A stretch of 64,000 bases of DNA from Bacteroidia bacterium (GTDB taxonomy: Bacteria > Bacteroidota > Bacteroidia > NS11-12g > UBA9320). The position numbers and the translations under genes were made by a program. Where the stretch lies: contig JAGYJG010000001.1 in NCBI GenBank assembly GCA_018402155.1, forward strand, positions 172,635-236,634. The letters run 5' to 3'. This document shows, piece by piece, positions 1-10,647 of the stretch (the stretch's first letter is position 1; every line of letters begins with the position of its first letter). The notes beneath the pieces are model-generated. The model was not told the origin of the DNA. It did not search any database and saw only the letters and a list, made by a program, of their open reading frames with translations.

Positions 1-210
1 CTGCGTTTTGGATTTGAGATACGACCGACATTGGGCGGCGAACCAATAGCTGTATTGGAGATAGCAGAAACTACACCGCAGTCAAAATTTATTGTGATGA
101 AAGGGATTGTTTTCCCATATATCAACTTGCTTTGGCTTGGTACTGTGATGATGGTTATCGGTTTTGGAATAGCTACATGGCATAGGCTCGAGCTTCGTAA
201 AAGAGTATAA
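1..210 (+). CDS. CcmF/CcsA-like cytochrome c biogenesis protein, C-terminal end (partial)
   Basis: The frame is open from the first base and ends at TAA 208-210, giving 69 residues of a C-terminus. The visible part has a short soluble stretch (IRPTLGGEP, VLEIAETTPQ), then a segment reading VMKGIVFPYINLLWLGTVM that runs into a hydrophobic helix and ends in basic residues (WHRLELRKRV). The MKxIVFPYINxLWLG pattern is what I know from the C-terminus of Bacteroidota CcmF-type haem-handling membrane proteins. These deliver haem to apocytochrome c at the periplasmic side of the inner membrane. The next gene starts at the base after the stop codon, so the two are probably cotranscribed. The family call rests on about 70 residues. 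Confidence 0.65.
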   Translation: MRFGFEIRPTLGGEPIAVLEIAETTPQSKFIVMKGIVFPYINLLWLGTVMMVIGFGIATWHRLELRKRV

Positions 211-1002
211 ATGAAGTATAAAATTACCTTAGTAGGCAGTGGCAATGTGGCTACCCATCTAGCTCAAGCGTTTGACAATGCAGGCCATACTATAAATCAG
301 GTAATTAGTAGAGATATAGGTCGTGCCAGAATCTTAGCAAGCAGGTTTGGTGCTTTCTACGGCGATAAGCCCAGCACTATGTACAAAGATGCTGATTTTG
401 TCATATTGTGTGTTAGTGACGAAGCGTATTTCAGCGTATTGGATGATTTGCCAAGTAGTATGAATGCAATTATATGCCACACTTCAGGTCCAGTGTCTAT
501 CAATGTTCTTAAAGGATATGCTACTAATTATGGCGTCTTTTATCCCCTTCAGAGTTTTAGGAAAGAAGAAGTTAAAAGTATGTTGGAAGTACCGGTTTTT
601 ATAGAATATAATAATGATATGACTAGACAAAAACTGCACGATCTTGCCGATTCAATAACCAATAAAGTAAGAGAAGTGGATAGCGCTCAACGTGAAAAAT
701 ATCATCTCGCTGCGGTATTTGCCAATAATTTTACCAATGCTATGTACTCGGTGGCCGAAGAGTATTTGGAAAGCAATGGATTGGAGTTCGACCATTTACT
801 GCCTATAATAGCCGAAACTGCAAACCGACTAAAGCAAGGCAAGCCAAGCCAGTGGCAAACAGGCCCAGCCAAACGGGGGGATAATTCTGTGATACAGAAA
901 CACCTAGATATGTTGACCAACGATCAGCTAAGAGGAATTTATGAACAAATTAGCGAATACATAGCACGAAAAGCTAAAAACAAGCTTTATGATGTACCTT
1001 AG
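211..1002 (+). CDS. DUF2520 / Rossmann-like oxidoreductase-like protein
   Basis: The 263-residue protein opens with a dinucleotide-binding fold: ITLVGSGNVATHLA (glycine motif GSGNVA near residues 9-14), then beta/alpha repeats ending in ADFVILCVSDEA. The C-terminal half is helical (residues about 150-260), as in pyrroline-5-carboxylate reductase-like proteins with a DUF2520 domain. No signal peptide is seen, so it is cytosolic. The real substrate of this family is not established. The ATG at 211 directly follows the stop of the upstream CcmF-like gene. Family assignment is fairly sure; the reaction is unknown. Confidence 0.8.
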   Translation: MKYKITLVGSGNVATHLAQAFDNAGHTINQVISRDIGRARILASRFGAFYGDKPSTMYKDADFVILCVSDEAYFSVLDDLPSSMNAIICHTSGPVSINVLKGYATNYGVFYPLQSFRKEEVKSMLEVPVFIEYNNDMTRQKLHDLADSITNKVREVDSAQREKYHLAAVFANNFTNAMYSVAEEYLESNGLEFDHLLPIIAETANRLKQGKPSQWQTGPAKRGDNSVIQKHLDMLTNDQLRGIYEQISEYIARKAKNKLYDVP

Positions 1003-1022
1003 ACCCCAATAAGTTATCGCTG

Positions 1023-1169
1023 ATGAGCAAAAAAAGAACCATTACATTAGATCTATCAGAGACAGAAAAATATGACATATTTGCTGTCTGTCAAGATTTT
1101 AGACAACGCATTAAAGAATTGAATCGTCTGAAAGAGGAACTTATTAATAAGCCGAACCTTGCGAAATAA
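1023..1169 (+). CDS. Small 48-residue hypothetical protein
   Basis: An ATG-started frame lies in the gap between the DUF2520 gene and the next secreted protein. It encodes 48 residues, begins MSKKRTITLDLSE and ends in a charged helix (FRQRIKELNRLKEELI). It ends at TAA 1167-1169, two bases before the ATG of the next gene, which fits an operon. The composition (Lys/Glu/Leu rich, no odd runs) looks coding. I do not recognise a family. It could be a small helical binding protein or a chance frame. Confidence 0.5.
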   Translation: MSKKRTITLDLSETEKYDIFAVCQDFRQRIKELNRLKEELINKPNLAK

Positions 1170-1170
1170 T

Positions 1171-1587
1171 ATGTTTATCAAAATAATAAAATATGGTATT
1201 GCATTGATAGTATGCGCTTTTGGATACACTACTTCCGCACAAGTGGTACAAGTGAATCCTCGGTCAGATTGGAAATATGTTCGATCACAAGAACTTACAC
1301 TTCAAGAAAATAGTCTGTACCAGTTTGAAGTACCTGCAGATGCTGCGTATGATTATCTTCTCAATCTTACTATAAAAGAAGCGAATGTGGAAACGTTTAT
1401 ATCTGTAACGGACTTACAAGGCAAGCCAATATCAAAACATTCTGCTAGCCAAAAACTCGAGCAACTAGAGTTTAACGTACCAGCCTCAGGCACATACAAA
1501 ATATCTATTTTATACAAAGGTTCTGAAGATGACGATGGTACTACGCCAATCACCGTAAATCTTATTCGTCGACCAACTATAAATTAA
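1171..1587 (+). CDS. Secreted beta-sandwich protein, hypothetical
   Basis: An upstream in-frame TTG at 1159 would overlap the preceding small gene, so I prefer the ATG at 1171, which gives 138 residues. An N-terminal signal peptide is visible (KIIKYGIALIVCAFGYTTSA, then Q), with probable cleavage after TSA. The rest is rich in alternating hydrophobic strands with VPASGTYKISILYKGSEDD near the C-terminus. This resembles bacterial pre-peptidase C-terminal (PPC) type beta-sandwiches, a fold-level guess only. It converges with metH, with only 13 bases between the two stop codons. Confidence 0.6.
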   Translation: MFIKIIKYGIALIVCAFGYTTSAQVVQVNPRSDWKYVRSQELTLQENSLYQFEVPADAAYDYLLNLTIKEANVETFISVTDLQGKPISKHSASQKLEQLEFNVPASGTYKISILYKGSEDDDGTTPITVNLIRRPTIN

Positions 1588-1600
1588 GCAAACGTTTTAT

Positions 1601-4261
1601 TCAAAATAAATTTGGTGCAAGCCATTTTTTGGTGATTTTTAAATCTGATTTTTTACGTTCGGCATAATCTCTCACTTGGTCGTCACCTATTTTCCCTACG
1701 GCAAAATATTTACTATTTGGATGAGAAAAATACAAGCCAGAAACTGATGCTGCGGGATACATAGCAAAGCTCTCTGTTAGGCTGATACCGGTATTTTTTT
1801 CTACCTCTAGGAGTTTCCATAGCGTTTCTTTTTCTGTATGGTCCGGGCTTGCAGGGTAACCTGCCGCGGGTCGTATTCCTTGGTATTTTTCGCGGATCAA
1901 TTCGTCATTTGTGAGTTGCTCGTCTGCGGTATAGCCCCATAATTTTGTTCTCACTTCGTGGTGCAGACACTCAGCAAATGCCTCTGCTAGTCTATCTGCT
2001 AGAGCTTTTATCATAATGGAATTATAGTCGTCATGGTCAGCTTCATATTTCTCTACCAGTGCTTCTATTCCTATACCTGCCGTTACAGCAAACGCACCGA
2101 TATAGTCTTTATATCCACTACTGGCTGGGGCTATATAGTCGGCTAGTGATAAATTGGGGATGCCATTACCCATCTTACGTTGCTGTCGCAAAAAATGAAA
2201 TGTTTTACTTTCATTTGGTAATCGTACGTCTCCATTGGTTTCCTCTGCTTCAAAAATTCCTACCACAGCTTTAGCTTTTAGTTTTTTGTTTGATATGATG
2301 TCGTCTAGCATACTAGTGGCATCTGCAAATAGTTTTTTGGCCTCCTCGCCCACATATTCATCGTCAAAAATACGGGGGTATTTTCCATGAAGTTCCCACG
2401 TTTGAAAAAAGGGAGTCCAGTCAATGTATTTTCGCAGTATACTCAAGTCAAAATCGGAGTATACTTTTGTATTATTTACTAGTATTGGGGTAGGAGGGAT
2501 ATAGGTTCCCCAATCTATACTAGGTTTATTGGCCACAGATTGTTCGTAGGTCAATATGTTTTTGTCTGCTTGTCGTTTGGCATGCTGCTCTGCCAGTTCT
2601 TTATATTCGGCGTGTGTTTCTGCTTCAAATTTTTGGCGAGTGTTTTTACCAATCAGTTGGCCTGCTACGGGTACTGAGCGCGAAGCATCAAGAACGTGCA
2701 CTACTGGGCCAGAGTAATTGGGGGCTATTTTTACGGCAGTATGAACTCGGCTAGTCGTGGCACCGCCTATTAGTAGGGGTACTTTCATACCACGACGCTC
2801 CATTTCTGTAGCTACATCTACCATCTCATCTAGGCTTGGGGTTATCAACCCACTCAGACCTATAACGTCCACTTTGTGCTTTACAGCTTCGTCTAATATT
2901 TTAGCGGTAGGCACCATTACACCTAGGTCTGTTATTGCATAGTTGTTACACGCCATTACTACACCTACTATATTTTTCCCAATGTCGTGCACATCACCTT
3001 TTACGGTGGCTAATAATATTTTACCCTGTGTTTGTCCCTCCGATTTTTCTGCTTCTAAGTAGGGCTGTAAATAGGCTACAGATTTTTTCATAACCCGTGC
3101 ACTTTTTACAACTTGTGGCAAAAACATTTTTCCGGCACCAAATAAATCACCTACTACATTCATCCCGGCCATTAGTGGCCCTTCAATCACGTGCAGCGGC
3201 TTTTCATACTGTTCGCGTGCTTCTTCTGTATCTTCGTCTATGTATTCTGTTATACCTTTTATGAGGGAGTGTTTTAGACGTTCCTCTACAGTTTGCTCTC
3301 TCCAGCTAAGATCCACTACTATTTTTTTTCCATCTCCTTTTACGGTTTCGGCGAGTTCTACCAGGCGTTCAGTAGCGTCTGGCCTGCGGTTTAGCAACAC
3401 ATCTTCTACAGCTATCAGTAGGTTTTTAGGGATTTCTTCATAGACTTCTATCATCCCGGCATTTACTATACCCATGTCTAAGCCAGCTCGTATAGAATGA
3501 TATAAAAAAGCCGAGTGCATCGCTTCACGCACTGGATTATTACCTCTAAAGGAAAAAGAAATATTACTAACGCCACCACTTACTTTAGCATAGGGCAGAT
3601 TTTCTTTTATCCAGCGTGTGGCGTTTATGAAATCTACTGCATAGTTGTTGTGCTCGTCTATTCCTGTCGCTACAGTAAGTATATTGGGGTCAAAAATGAT
3701 GTCTTGTGGAGGAAATTTCACTTCATTTACCAATAGGTCATAACTGCGTTGGCATATGGCAATTCGTTTTTCATATGAATCTGCTTGCCCGTTTTCATCA
3801 AATGCCATAACAACTGTTGCAGCACCGTACCTTTTTATTCGTGAAGCACGCTCTATAAAAGTGCTTTCTCCATCTTTCAGACTTATTGAGTTTACTATGC
3901 CTTTACCTTGTATAGCTTTTAGGCCGGCTTCAATAATTTCCCACTTGCTAGAGTCTATCATGACAGGTACACGACTAATGTCCGGTTCAGCGGCAATTAG
4001 GTTTAGGAAGGTAACCATGGCATCTTTACCGTCTAACATGCCCTCATCCATATTTATATCTATTACTTGCGCACCATTTTCTACCTGTTGGCGTGCTACG
4101 TCGAGTGCCTCATCATATTTGTTATTAAGTATCAGTCGTGCAAATTTTTTAGACCCCGTAACGTTCGTTCGTTCACCAATATTAATAAAATTAATATTGG
4201 GCGTTTGAACCATTGGCTCTAGTCCACTCAGGCGAAGATGCGTTTCTATTTTTGTAGGCAT
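1601..4261 (-). CDS. metH: Methionine synthase MetH, cobalamin-dependent, lacking the homocysteine-binding domain
   Basis: This is 886 residues against about 1230 for full MetH. It starts directly at the pterin-binding domain ([17 protein letters not shown], residues about 23-40; [20 protein letters not shown] further on), followed by the B12-binding cap and the B12 domain with the DxHxxG motif (D423-V-H425-D-I-G, His425 being the expected cobalt ligand). It ends with the S-adenosylmethionine-dependent reactivation domain ([13 protein letters not shown]). The N-terminal zinc/homocysteine domain is absent. In many Bacteroidota that domain is a separate gene, so this is expected to work with a partner encoded elsewhere. 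A possible -7 box (TAATTTTG on the minus strand, 4318-4325) lies about 57 bases upstream. No cobalamin or SAM riboswitch is recognisable in the 270 bases upstream. Confidence 0.93.
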   Translation of the reverse strand: MPTKIETHLRLSGLEPMVQTPNINFINIGERTNVTGSKKFARLILNNKYDEALDVARQQVENGAQVIDINMDEGMLDGKDAMVTFLNLIAAEPDISRVPVMIDSSKWEIIEAGLKAIQGKGIVNSISLKDGESTFIERASRIKRYGAATVVMAFDENGQADSYEKRIAICQRSYDLLVNEVKFPPQDIIFDPNILTVATGIDEHNNYAVDFINATRWIKENLPYAKVSGGVSNISFSFRGNNPVREAMHSAFLYHSIRAGLDMGIVNAGMIEVYEEIPKNLLIAVEDVLLNRRPDATERLVELAETVKGDGKKIVVDLSWREQTVEERLKHSLIKGITEYIDEDTEEAREQYEKPLHVIEGPLMAGMNVVGDLFGAGKMFLPQVVKSARVMKKSVAYLQPYLEAEKSEGQTQGKILLATVKGDVHDIGKNIVGVVMACNNYAITDLGVMVPTAKILDEAVKHKVDVIGLSGLITPSLDEMVDVATEMERRGMKVPLLIGGATTSRVHTAVKIAPNYSGPVVHVLDASRSVPVAGQLIGKNTRQKFEAETHAEYKELAEQHAKRQADKNILTYEQSVANKPSIDWGTYIPPTPILVNNTKVYSDFDLSILRKYIDWTPFFQTWELHGKYPRIFDDEYVGEEAKKLFADATSMLDDIISNKKLKAKAVVGIFEAEETNGDVRLPNESKTFHFLRQQRKMGNGIPNLSLADYIAPASSGYKDYIGAFAVTAGIGIEALVEKYEADHDDYNSIMIKALADRLAEAFAECLHHEVRTKLWGYTADEQLTNDELIREKYQGIRPAAGYPASPDHTEKETLWKLLEVEKNTGISLTESFAMYPAASVSGLYFSHPNSKYFAVGKIGDDQVRDYAERKKSDLKITKKWLAPNLF

Positions 4262-4476
4262 ATTTGGTAAGACGCTCAGCCCTACGTTAGTGCTGTGCTT
4301 TATATCATATACAACCTCAAAATTACAATTTTAGTTTGTCGTAACGCTTAATTAGTACTCTTTTATCATTACTTGACAAAGCAGAATTTACAAAATGCTT
4401 TGTTATATGTTTTGGGTACACGGTTTATGTTCTTTTAATATATAGTTCTCGTTTACAATTTTCTGAAAATTAGGCA

Positions 4477-4516
4477 TAAAAAAACCTGCAACTACTATAT
4501 AGTTGCAGGTTTTTTC
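4477..4516. terminator. Bidirectional intrinsic terminator
   Basis: A perfect 11-bp stem (AACCTGCAACT / AGTTGCAGGTT) around a 7-base loop has A-runs on one side and T-runs on the other, so it can work on both strands. It lies 19 bases after the stop of the giant PKD protein on the minus strand and separates that operon from metH. Confidence 0.9.
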
Positions 4517-4534
4517 ATTCGTCTGACTACAGAA

Positions 4535-7500
4535 TTAGCGAATTAGGTCTACGGTACCTTCTATAGGCCCTAATCCCTCATTTTCTACTCCAAATCGGAA
4601 GGTATAGTTGATAATGTAGAAGTATGTGCCACTCGGACAATCTATGCCAGTATTATTTACTTTTCCATTCCAAGATATATTTATATCTTTAGATTCAAAT
4701 ACTCTTTCCCCCCAACGGTTGAAGATTTTAATACTGAATTCATCAATAGTCTCACCATCAATCACAAATAAATTGTTGGATTCGTCGACACCTGGAGTGA
4801 ATACATTGTAGGGGACTAATCGTCTTACAAAAGTGTGCGAAATAGGCTTACAAATCGTGTCTGAACATCCTCGTTCTGTAGTAGCTACATGGCATACATT
4901 CCAAGTACCTTTCCTGTCTGCCCAGTCGTAGCAGTCGTCTTTTTCTGCACTGTATCCTTCGCCTGGGGTAGGTTCTTCATCTTCAAAAAACCACTCATAG
5001 GATTTGGTTCCTGTAGCAGAAGCACTAAACACAGATTCGTCAGTAAAACAGAATTTAGGACTAGCACTGCTGTCTATAGAGAAATCTGCGGTTACAGATT
5101 CTACAGTTACCTCTATGGTATCTCGACTCCAGCATCTAGGCAATTGATCGTATTCTGGTGCTAGAATTATTTGATAGGTGCTGTCCTTGGAGTAGGAATA
5201 TGTAAGTGTATTATTACTTGCATCTGGCTCGTTGATGGTATCACCATTACCCATTATCCAAGATATGCGTGTGTAGCGGGCATCTATAGTAGCGGTGAAG
5301 GTTATCAATTCGTTTGGACATACAATAAGTGGATCAGCACCTATAGTTACATCTGGTGTTGGATTTACTATCACTACAATTTTACGTTTCACTAATAGTG
5401 CGTCACTGGTATCTGGGAAAATTCGCTGGCAACGTACTCCGTTTACCTCATCTTCTTGGGTCATGTAAAGCTCGTAAACTCCTGGATTGAGGTAGGTATG
5501 TCTGAAGGTGTCACCCACTGTTCCAGGATTTGAGTTTGTTTTGTCACCCCAGTCAAAATCAAATACCGGGTTAATGTCTCCCTTACTAAAGTTGACTACC
5601 TCTATCATATCTCCGGCACATATTTCTGCGGTATCCTTATCTCGCCACACTTTATTTCTGAAACCAAATTCTGGTTGCGGTCCGGGGATTACAAGTGTCT
5701 TTTTGATGCTATCTATACACCCAAGCTCAGTAGTTACTATCAAAGTTACTTCAAATGTGCCTGCAGAGGTATAGTTGTGTGCAGGGTTTTGCAGTAAACT
5801 TTTACGGGTGTTGTCTCCAAAATCCCATAACCAAGATACAATGCGCTCACATGAGAGGTCGGTTCCATTAGTACACGTATCCTTAGCCGCACATGGATCA
5901 TAGAATGTGGTACTATCATAGAAATTAACAATAGTGGCACAGCTTACTAGTGTATCGCCAAACCCAAAATCAGGATACACTTCAGAAACCAATGCTCTTA
6001 GCATAGTTGTGTCTGTACAGCCTATACTGTCTTTGGCTACTATGGTGATATCATATTCTCCGGGTGTATCATATATCCAAGTCAATGTAGGAATAGAGCG
6101 AGTACTATCAAATCTAGCTGTAGAAGCATCCCAATCTGCCATAAATGTTTCAAGAGATGGACTTGCTACATATCGAACAGGATCTCTCCAAAAGGCAGAA
6201 TCTTTGATGGGATAAGTGAATGGGTCTTCCTCACCATATTGATAGTAGCGTATGTAGTTATCTACTTCTATTTCCAGTCCTTGGCAAATGGTATTGTTTT
6301 GTAGGCTAAAATTATTGAGGAAGCCGACGTTAAGGAATCTAGCTGCTCTAGCTTCGCACCCTACCGTACTATTCAAAATTGGGCCTGGTGTCATAGCCCC
6401 ATTTGCAAATCGAACCACGGTGTCTAGGTCGCCAGGGTTACATTCATCGTCTATAACCAATTCTTTATAACGGTATATGTGTCGGTACAAGCCTGTTATC
6501 GTGTCTTTCACCCCGTTGCCAGTAGTATCTAATAAAAGAGTGTCAAAACCTATAACAGACGAATCTCTAAAGTGCAAGATGTGTTGCGTCTCTATAGTGT
6601 CGTGTGGCGTAAATGTTGTATCTACACGGTATACTTTATTGTTTTCACGAAAAACTCCAAAATCTCTATTCTTTTCAGAATATATTTGTTTACCAAATGC
6701 AAAGAATTGACTTATACCAGTAGTGTCAAGACAGCCCGCAGTGCCATCACCTAAATATAAAGCTACCTCATCGGGTGGTATTTCTGAGTATGTTAGTCCA
6801 AGTAGTTGTTCAAATGCGTCTTTTATTAATTGGTCAGTGTTTGTTTTTATAGCAACTACTTTCCAATCTTTAATTATACTTGTTACGATGACTTCTAGCG
6901 TGTCAGTAATAAACACATCTGTTTTTCCTTCTCGTTCTAGCGAATAAGTATTGGTTCTAACCACATAGTTATATAGCCAATTTTCACCATTATACACGAT
7001 ATTTTCATCATTTCGTCCTACTACAGGCCCTTCATAAGGTTGGTAGTATTTGAAATCCTCAAAGTAATAAGAAACCTTAGGACCACGACCAAATTCTTTG
7101 GTTGCAGGATATCCCCAGTTCCAACGTATGTTTCTTATACTATCTTGTAGGGAAGTATTGAATTTAAAGTATGCTGTGTCGCCAGCACACATAAAGTATT
7201 TCCCATCTGCAGTTGGTTGAGGGTATATTATTTCAAAAGTAGCATCTAGTGGGAGTATTCTAAATAAATCAGGGTAGTAGAAGGTGTCTAGGCATCGTGC
7301 AGGATGGTTTGCAGGAGTCACTCCTGGGATAGGAGCTCCGTTTCCTACGATCAATCCGAATGCAAATGAACCTATAGGATCTCGGTCATAAGGATTTCCA
7401 ATTTGCCCTGAGGTGAATGACCTAAAGAAAGTAGTGGCTGTATTTCCGGCTATGTCGTAAGGTAGCACAAAGGGTAAAGGAATAGCTGGTTTTGCGCCAA

Positions 7501-10500
7501 ATACTCCACCACTATTGTACACTGTCCAAGAGCTTGTCAACGTATGATCAAAGCTAAAGGTGTCATAGTTTATGGCAAACCACTGTTGGCTGCAACCTGG
7601 TTTTGTTTCAGCAATACTAAATTCTAGAATGTAGTTAAAATTAGCTCCGTCAAAAGGGCACGGTGCACCGGATACCCATTCCAATCCTTTGGCATTTGGT
7701 GGTATAAGTGCCAATTGTTTGGTGCCTTCAGACTCGCACAATAGCGGGTGAATAGTGTCTTTTTGCCACAGCGTTACTGTGTTACAAGAAGCGTTGTCTA
7801 AGAACCAATTTTCGCGGTGTCCAGCAGAATCTATAAAAACAGCTTGTCTTACAACCCGCGTTTCTATGCCAAATATAACTTCTTGAGTTACGTAGCCGGA
7901 CGGCTGCGCGTAGGCAGTGTCAGCCATACTCTCATCTATGTAGGATTGGGTGAAGATACTGTCATTTGACTTTATACTAAACTGCCAATCTGGATCTATG
8001 GTCACGAGTCGCGGACCAGATAAGGTTTGTGTAGTTCCGGGTGCGGCTCCACCAGGAGCTGCACCTATTGGGGGCTCTAGTTTTAGAAGATCAATGGTAA
8101 CTCCGGCTGGTATTTGGAAATTCATCGGGTTATAGGTTACCGTCCACTTTGTAGTACCGTTGCCCGCCAGCGGATTGTTGCGTCCTAGTGAGTCTGCACT
8201 GTGCCACAAGGTATCTCTTTGTGCTCTGTTATTCACTGATACAAAAGAGTCTCGAAGTATATCGTAATATAGCTCAGTACCGTAGAACGCAGCTGGGGGC
8301 CTACGTACAGTTAGGTTAAATGGTTCAAATTCGGTAATAGGATTAGCTCTCCATTGATTGACTACAGATGTGTCTATATACCAATTTTCGAAGTCCCAAA
8401 AATCAAAATCAAAAAGTTGGCCAACAAAAAGAACATCTCCATTGCTTAAGGCTACTATAGAATCTAGGGTGTTGCCATTTTTGTCGACAATGTAGTAGGT
8501 GAGAGATGAGTCAGACGGTACGGTCATCACTACTTTTTTGGGAGTAATCATTGTGTCATCGGCATATACCCTTACTTGGTAGCACTCTCTCAGAGCCTTA
8601 TTAATACGAGTTTCTAAGAACGGTTGTGTATAATTTCTACCATCTTGGAATGTACGATAAATTTCGTCCCAAGGTGTATACCAATGACAAGGAGCGCTGT
8701 CTATGACGTAGTTACAGTTGATTCCTACGTTTTGGTTTACCCACGGTCTACTATCTGTTGTACATTGGGGTGCAAAATTGTCACCCATAGTCCATACTCT
8801 CCAAACATTAGGTCTGTAGTCTCTATTTGGTAACGGTGACGGGGGTAGTGGAACAGCCACTTGGTCGCCAGCTCCCATACCTTGTCCATTAGCTGGCGGT
8901 ACGTAGTTAAACACGTATCTCAATCGGTTATTTAGGCCAAATCGGTAGCTCGGACCCCCGTTGATAGTTTCTTTGTGCCACGTAGTATCTTGAGGTACTA
9001 CGTTTGTATTAATAGCAGCTATGGAGTCTTTGGATGCATCGTAATACACTTTGTATCCTTGCTCAGATATAGTATCGGCTGTAGAAGCATAAAGGGAGTC
9101 TGAAACTATTTTGTTGCCGTAAGGATCTTCTTCCCATACGCGAAAACGCCATTGAAATTGCCCTGTATTTAATTGAAAAATCCTATCGAAACTATAGGTT
9201 GGATAATATACTACAGAGTCTTCATCTGTACGATCAAAGTCATTTCTATAAAACGAGGAGTTATTGGTCATACACACTGTATCCTCTATAATACATTGGT
9301 AGGTTTGATCCAAAGGAACTCTATTAAATGGAACTTCTATGGTCGTACCTGGACCTACCACTTCTATAGTATCATATACGGTGACATCACAAGGACCAGA
9401 TACTACGTTTAGGCTTATCATATATACTCCAGGACCATAAGAGGGATTTGGTCTCACGGGACTAAAGGTTTGGTTATTAACATTTTGATTACCCCAAGGT
9501 GGTTGGCCAAAGTTCCATAAAAACCGACTCGGGCTTGCACCATTCATACCGGTTACAGTAAATACGGGTTGATAAGGAGCACAAGCTGGAGTTTCAGCAT
9601 TTATTTTAGGTTCTAGTATAATGTTGACTACCGAAACTTTGGACACAAAAGTGTCAGAACAACCATAGGCAGAAGCGATAAGATTTGGGAAAAAGGTACC
9701 GGCAGTGGTGTACAAGTGACTTACTATACCGTCATTGGCAGGGCCGTTCCACCACTCTTGATTTTTGGTTTGACTTCCTTGCACCTCTGTTCCATCCGTC
9801 CACACCCATTTAAAAGAGTCCATATCCGCAAAGGGTAAAGTTGATCTATTTTGAAAAACTCCGTTTATTTGGCGACAGCCTGGATTTGGCGGCGGAGTAA
9901 GATTGAGATAAGATGCGCCAATTTTTGGGGATACTTCAAAGTAATCTTTAAACTCTATTCGGCGAAGACACCCACTAGTGTCTAAGGATTCTATTATAAC
10001 ATCATACAAGCCACCTAAGGGGTCAGCAAAATTCACACAAAACTCAAACGGGAATGTTGGATTTGTAATTGTGGTATCTTGACCATCACTGAATACATAG
10101 CGTTGTTGTACTATAAGACCATCAGGAGCTTGCGAGGAGTCTTTGAAACAGAAGAGATTGTTTCGGTAGCATTGCAAGCTGTCGTTTGTTCTGCGTATAT
10201 AAATATCTGGAGATGCGCGTATTTTCACCTCTAGGGTTTCTGAGCAGGTGCCGGCAAATCCTGACCCTGTGAAGGTCACGGTGTAGTCACCTGCTTCATC
10301 AAAACTGTAGGTTACATTCTCGTCTGAGCTAGTTCCAGCAGGTGGTCCATCACCAAAATCCCATGTAACGGAAGTGTTGACATATCCTGGTGAGTTTGCC
10401 TGAAAAGATATGAGTTGGCCCTCGCAAAACGTTCCAGAAGTAGCCTTAGTTCCATCTGATAATGTAAGCTGAGGTGCACACTGGGAGTAAGCTACAGTGC

Positions 10501-10642
10501 TCATAAAAACGAGTAATAGCGCAATGAGGCTCTTGCCTAGTACGTTGGTTTCAATCAATTTATTCATACGTTTATTCGGTTTGTGTATATTTTTATGCAT
10601 CAAAAAGTTGGTAAATTTAGTGTGGTTCTTCATAATATTCAA
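4535..10642 (-). CDS. Giant PKD-repeat surface protein with gliding/T9SS type B C-terminal domain
   Basis: This is a 2035-residue exported protein. A hydrophobic signal (KSLIALLLVFMSTVAYS, then Q) sits at about residues 37-53. A start at Met26 (position 10567) would give a conventional signal peptide, but the 10642 start is only 5 bases after the upstream gene. PKD-like repeats are marked by VTWDFGDGPP near the N-terminus and SWLWDFGDN, FDFDWGDK, SWIMGNGD and EWFFEDEEP in the last third. The last 85 or so residues form the CHU_C / gliding-motility C-terminal domain (YNVFTPG, FNRWGERVFES, WNGKVNN, CPSGTYFYI, ending DLIR), a known T9SS type B sorting signal. It is therefore probably secreted across the outer membrane and displayed. 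It is third in an operon with an ECF sigma factor and an anti-sigma-like protein. Its ligand is unknown. Confidence 0.88.
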   Translation of the reverse strand: MNIMKNHTKFTNFLMHKNIHKPNKRMNKLIETNVLGKSLIALLLVFMSTVAYSQCAPQLTLSDGTKATSGTFCEGQLISFQANSPGYVNTSVTWDFGDGPPAGTSSDENVTYSFDEAGDYTVTFTGSGFAGTCSETLEVKIRASPDIYIRRTNDSLQCYRNNLFCFKDSSQAPDGLIVQQRYVFSDGQDTTITNPTFPFEFCVNFADPLGGLYDVIIESLDTSGCLRRIEFKDYFEVSPKIGASYLNLTPPPNPGCRQINGVFQNRSTLPFADMDSFKWVWTDGTEVQGSQTKNQEWWNGPANDGIVSHLYTTAGTFFPNLIASAYGCSDTFVSKVSVVNIILEPKINAETPACAPYQPVFTVTGMNGASPSRFLWNFGQPPWGNQNVNNQTFSPVRPNPSYGPGVYMISLNVVSGPCDVTVYDTIEVVGPGTTIEVPFNRVPLDQTYQCIIEDTVCMTNNSSFYRNDFDRTDEDSVVYYPTYSFDRIFQLNTGQFQWRFRVWEEDPYGNKIVSDSLYASTADTISEQGYKVYYDASKDSIAAINTNVVPQDTTWHKETINGGPSYRFGLNNRLRYVFNYVPPANGQGMGAGDQVAVPLPPSPLPNRDYRPNVWRVWTMGDNFAPQCTTDSRPWVNQNVGINCNYVIDSAPCHWYTPWDEIYRTFQDGRNYTQPFLETRINKALRECYQVRVYADDTMITPKKVVMTVPSDSSLTYYIVDKNGNTLDSIVALSNGDVLFVGQLFDFDFWDFENWYIDTSVVNQWRANPITEFEPFNLTVRRPPAAFYGTELYYDILRDSFVSVNNRAQRDTLWHSADSLGRNNPLAGNGTTKWTVTYNPMNFQIPAGVTIDLLKLEPPIGAAPGGAAPGTTQTLSGPRLVTIDPDWQFSIKSNDSIFTQSYIDESMADTAYAQPSGYVTQEVIFGIETRVVRQAVFIDSAGHRENWFLDNASCNTVTLWQKDTIHPLLCESEGTKQLALIPPNAKGLEWVSGAPCPFDGANFNYILEFSIAETKPGCSQQWFAINYDTFSFDHTLTSSWTVYNSGGVFGAKPAIPLPFVLPYDIAGNTATTFFRSFTSGQIGNPYDRDPIGSFAFGLIVGNGAPIPGVTPANHPARCLDTFYYPDLFRILPLDATFEIIYPQPTADGKYFMCAGDTAYFKFNTSLQDSIRNIRWNWGYPATKEFGRGPKVSYYFEDFKYYQPYEGPVVGRNDENIVYNGENWLYNYVVRTNTYSLEREGKTDVFITDTLEVIVTSIIKDWKVVAIKTNTDQLIKDAFEQLLGLTYSEIPPDEVALYLGDGTAGCLDTTGISQFFAFGKQIYSEKNRDFGVFRENNKVYRVDTTFTPHDTIETQHILHFRDSSVIGFDTLLLDTTGNGVKDTITGLYRHIYRYKELVIDDECNPGDLDTVVRFANGAMTPGPILNSTVGCEARAARFLNVGFLNNFSLQNNTICQGLEIEVDNYIRYYQYGEEDPFTYPIKDSAFWRDPVRYVASPSLETFMADWDASTARFDSTRSIPTLTWIYDTPGEYDITIVAKDSIGCTDTTMLRALVSEVYPDFGFGDTLVSCATIVNFYDSTTFYDPCAAKDTCTNGTDLSCERIVSWLWDFGDNTRKSLLQNPAHNYTSAGTFEVTLIVTTELGCIDSIKKTLVIPGPQPEFGFRNKVWRDKDTAEICAGDMIEVVNFSKGDINPVFDFDWGDKTNSNPGTVGDTFRHTYLNPGVYELYMTQEDEVNGVRCQRIFPDTSDALLVKRKIVVIVNPTPDVTIGADPLIVCPNELITFTATIDARYTRISWIMGNGDTINEPDASNNTLTYSYSKDSTYQIILAPEYDQLPRCWSRDTIEVTVESVTADFSIDSSASPKFCFTDESVFSASATGTKSYEWFFEDEEPTPGEGYSAEKDDCYDWADRKGTWNVCHVATTERGCSDTICKPISHTFVRRLVPYNVFTPGVDESNNLFVIDGETIDEFSIKIFNRWGERVFESKDINISWNGKVNNTGIDCPSGTYFYIINYTFRFGVENEGLGPIEGTVDLIR

Positions 10643-10647
10643 ATTTA

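Noticed and set aside
4262..4470. Possible riboswitch upstream of metH
   Set aside because: I looked for cobalamin and SAM landmarks on the minus strand and found none; only a -7-like box is present.
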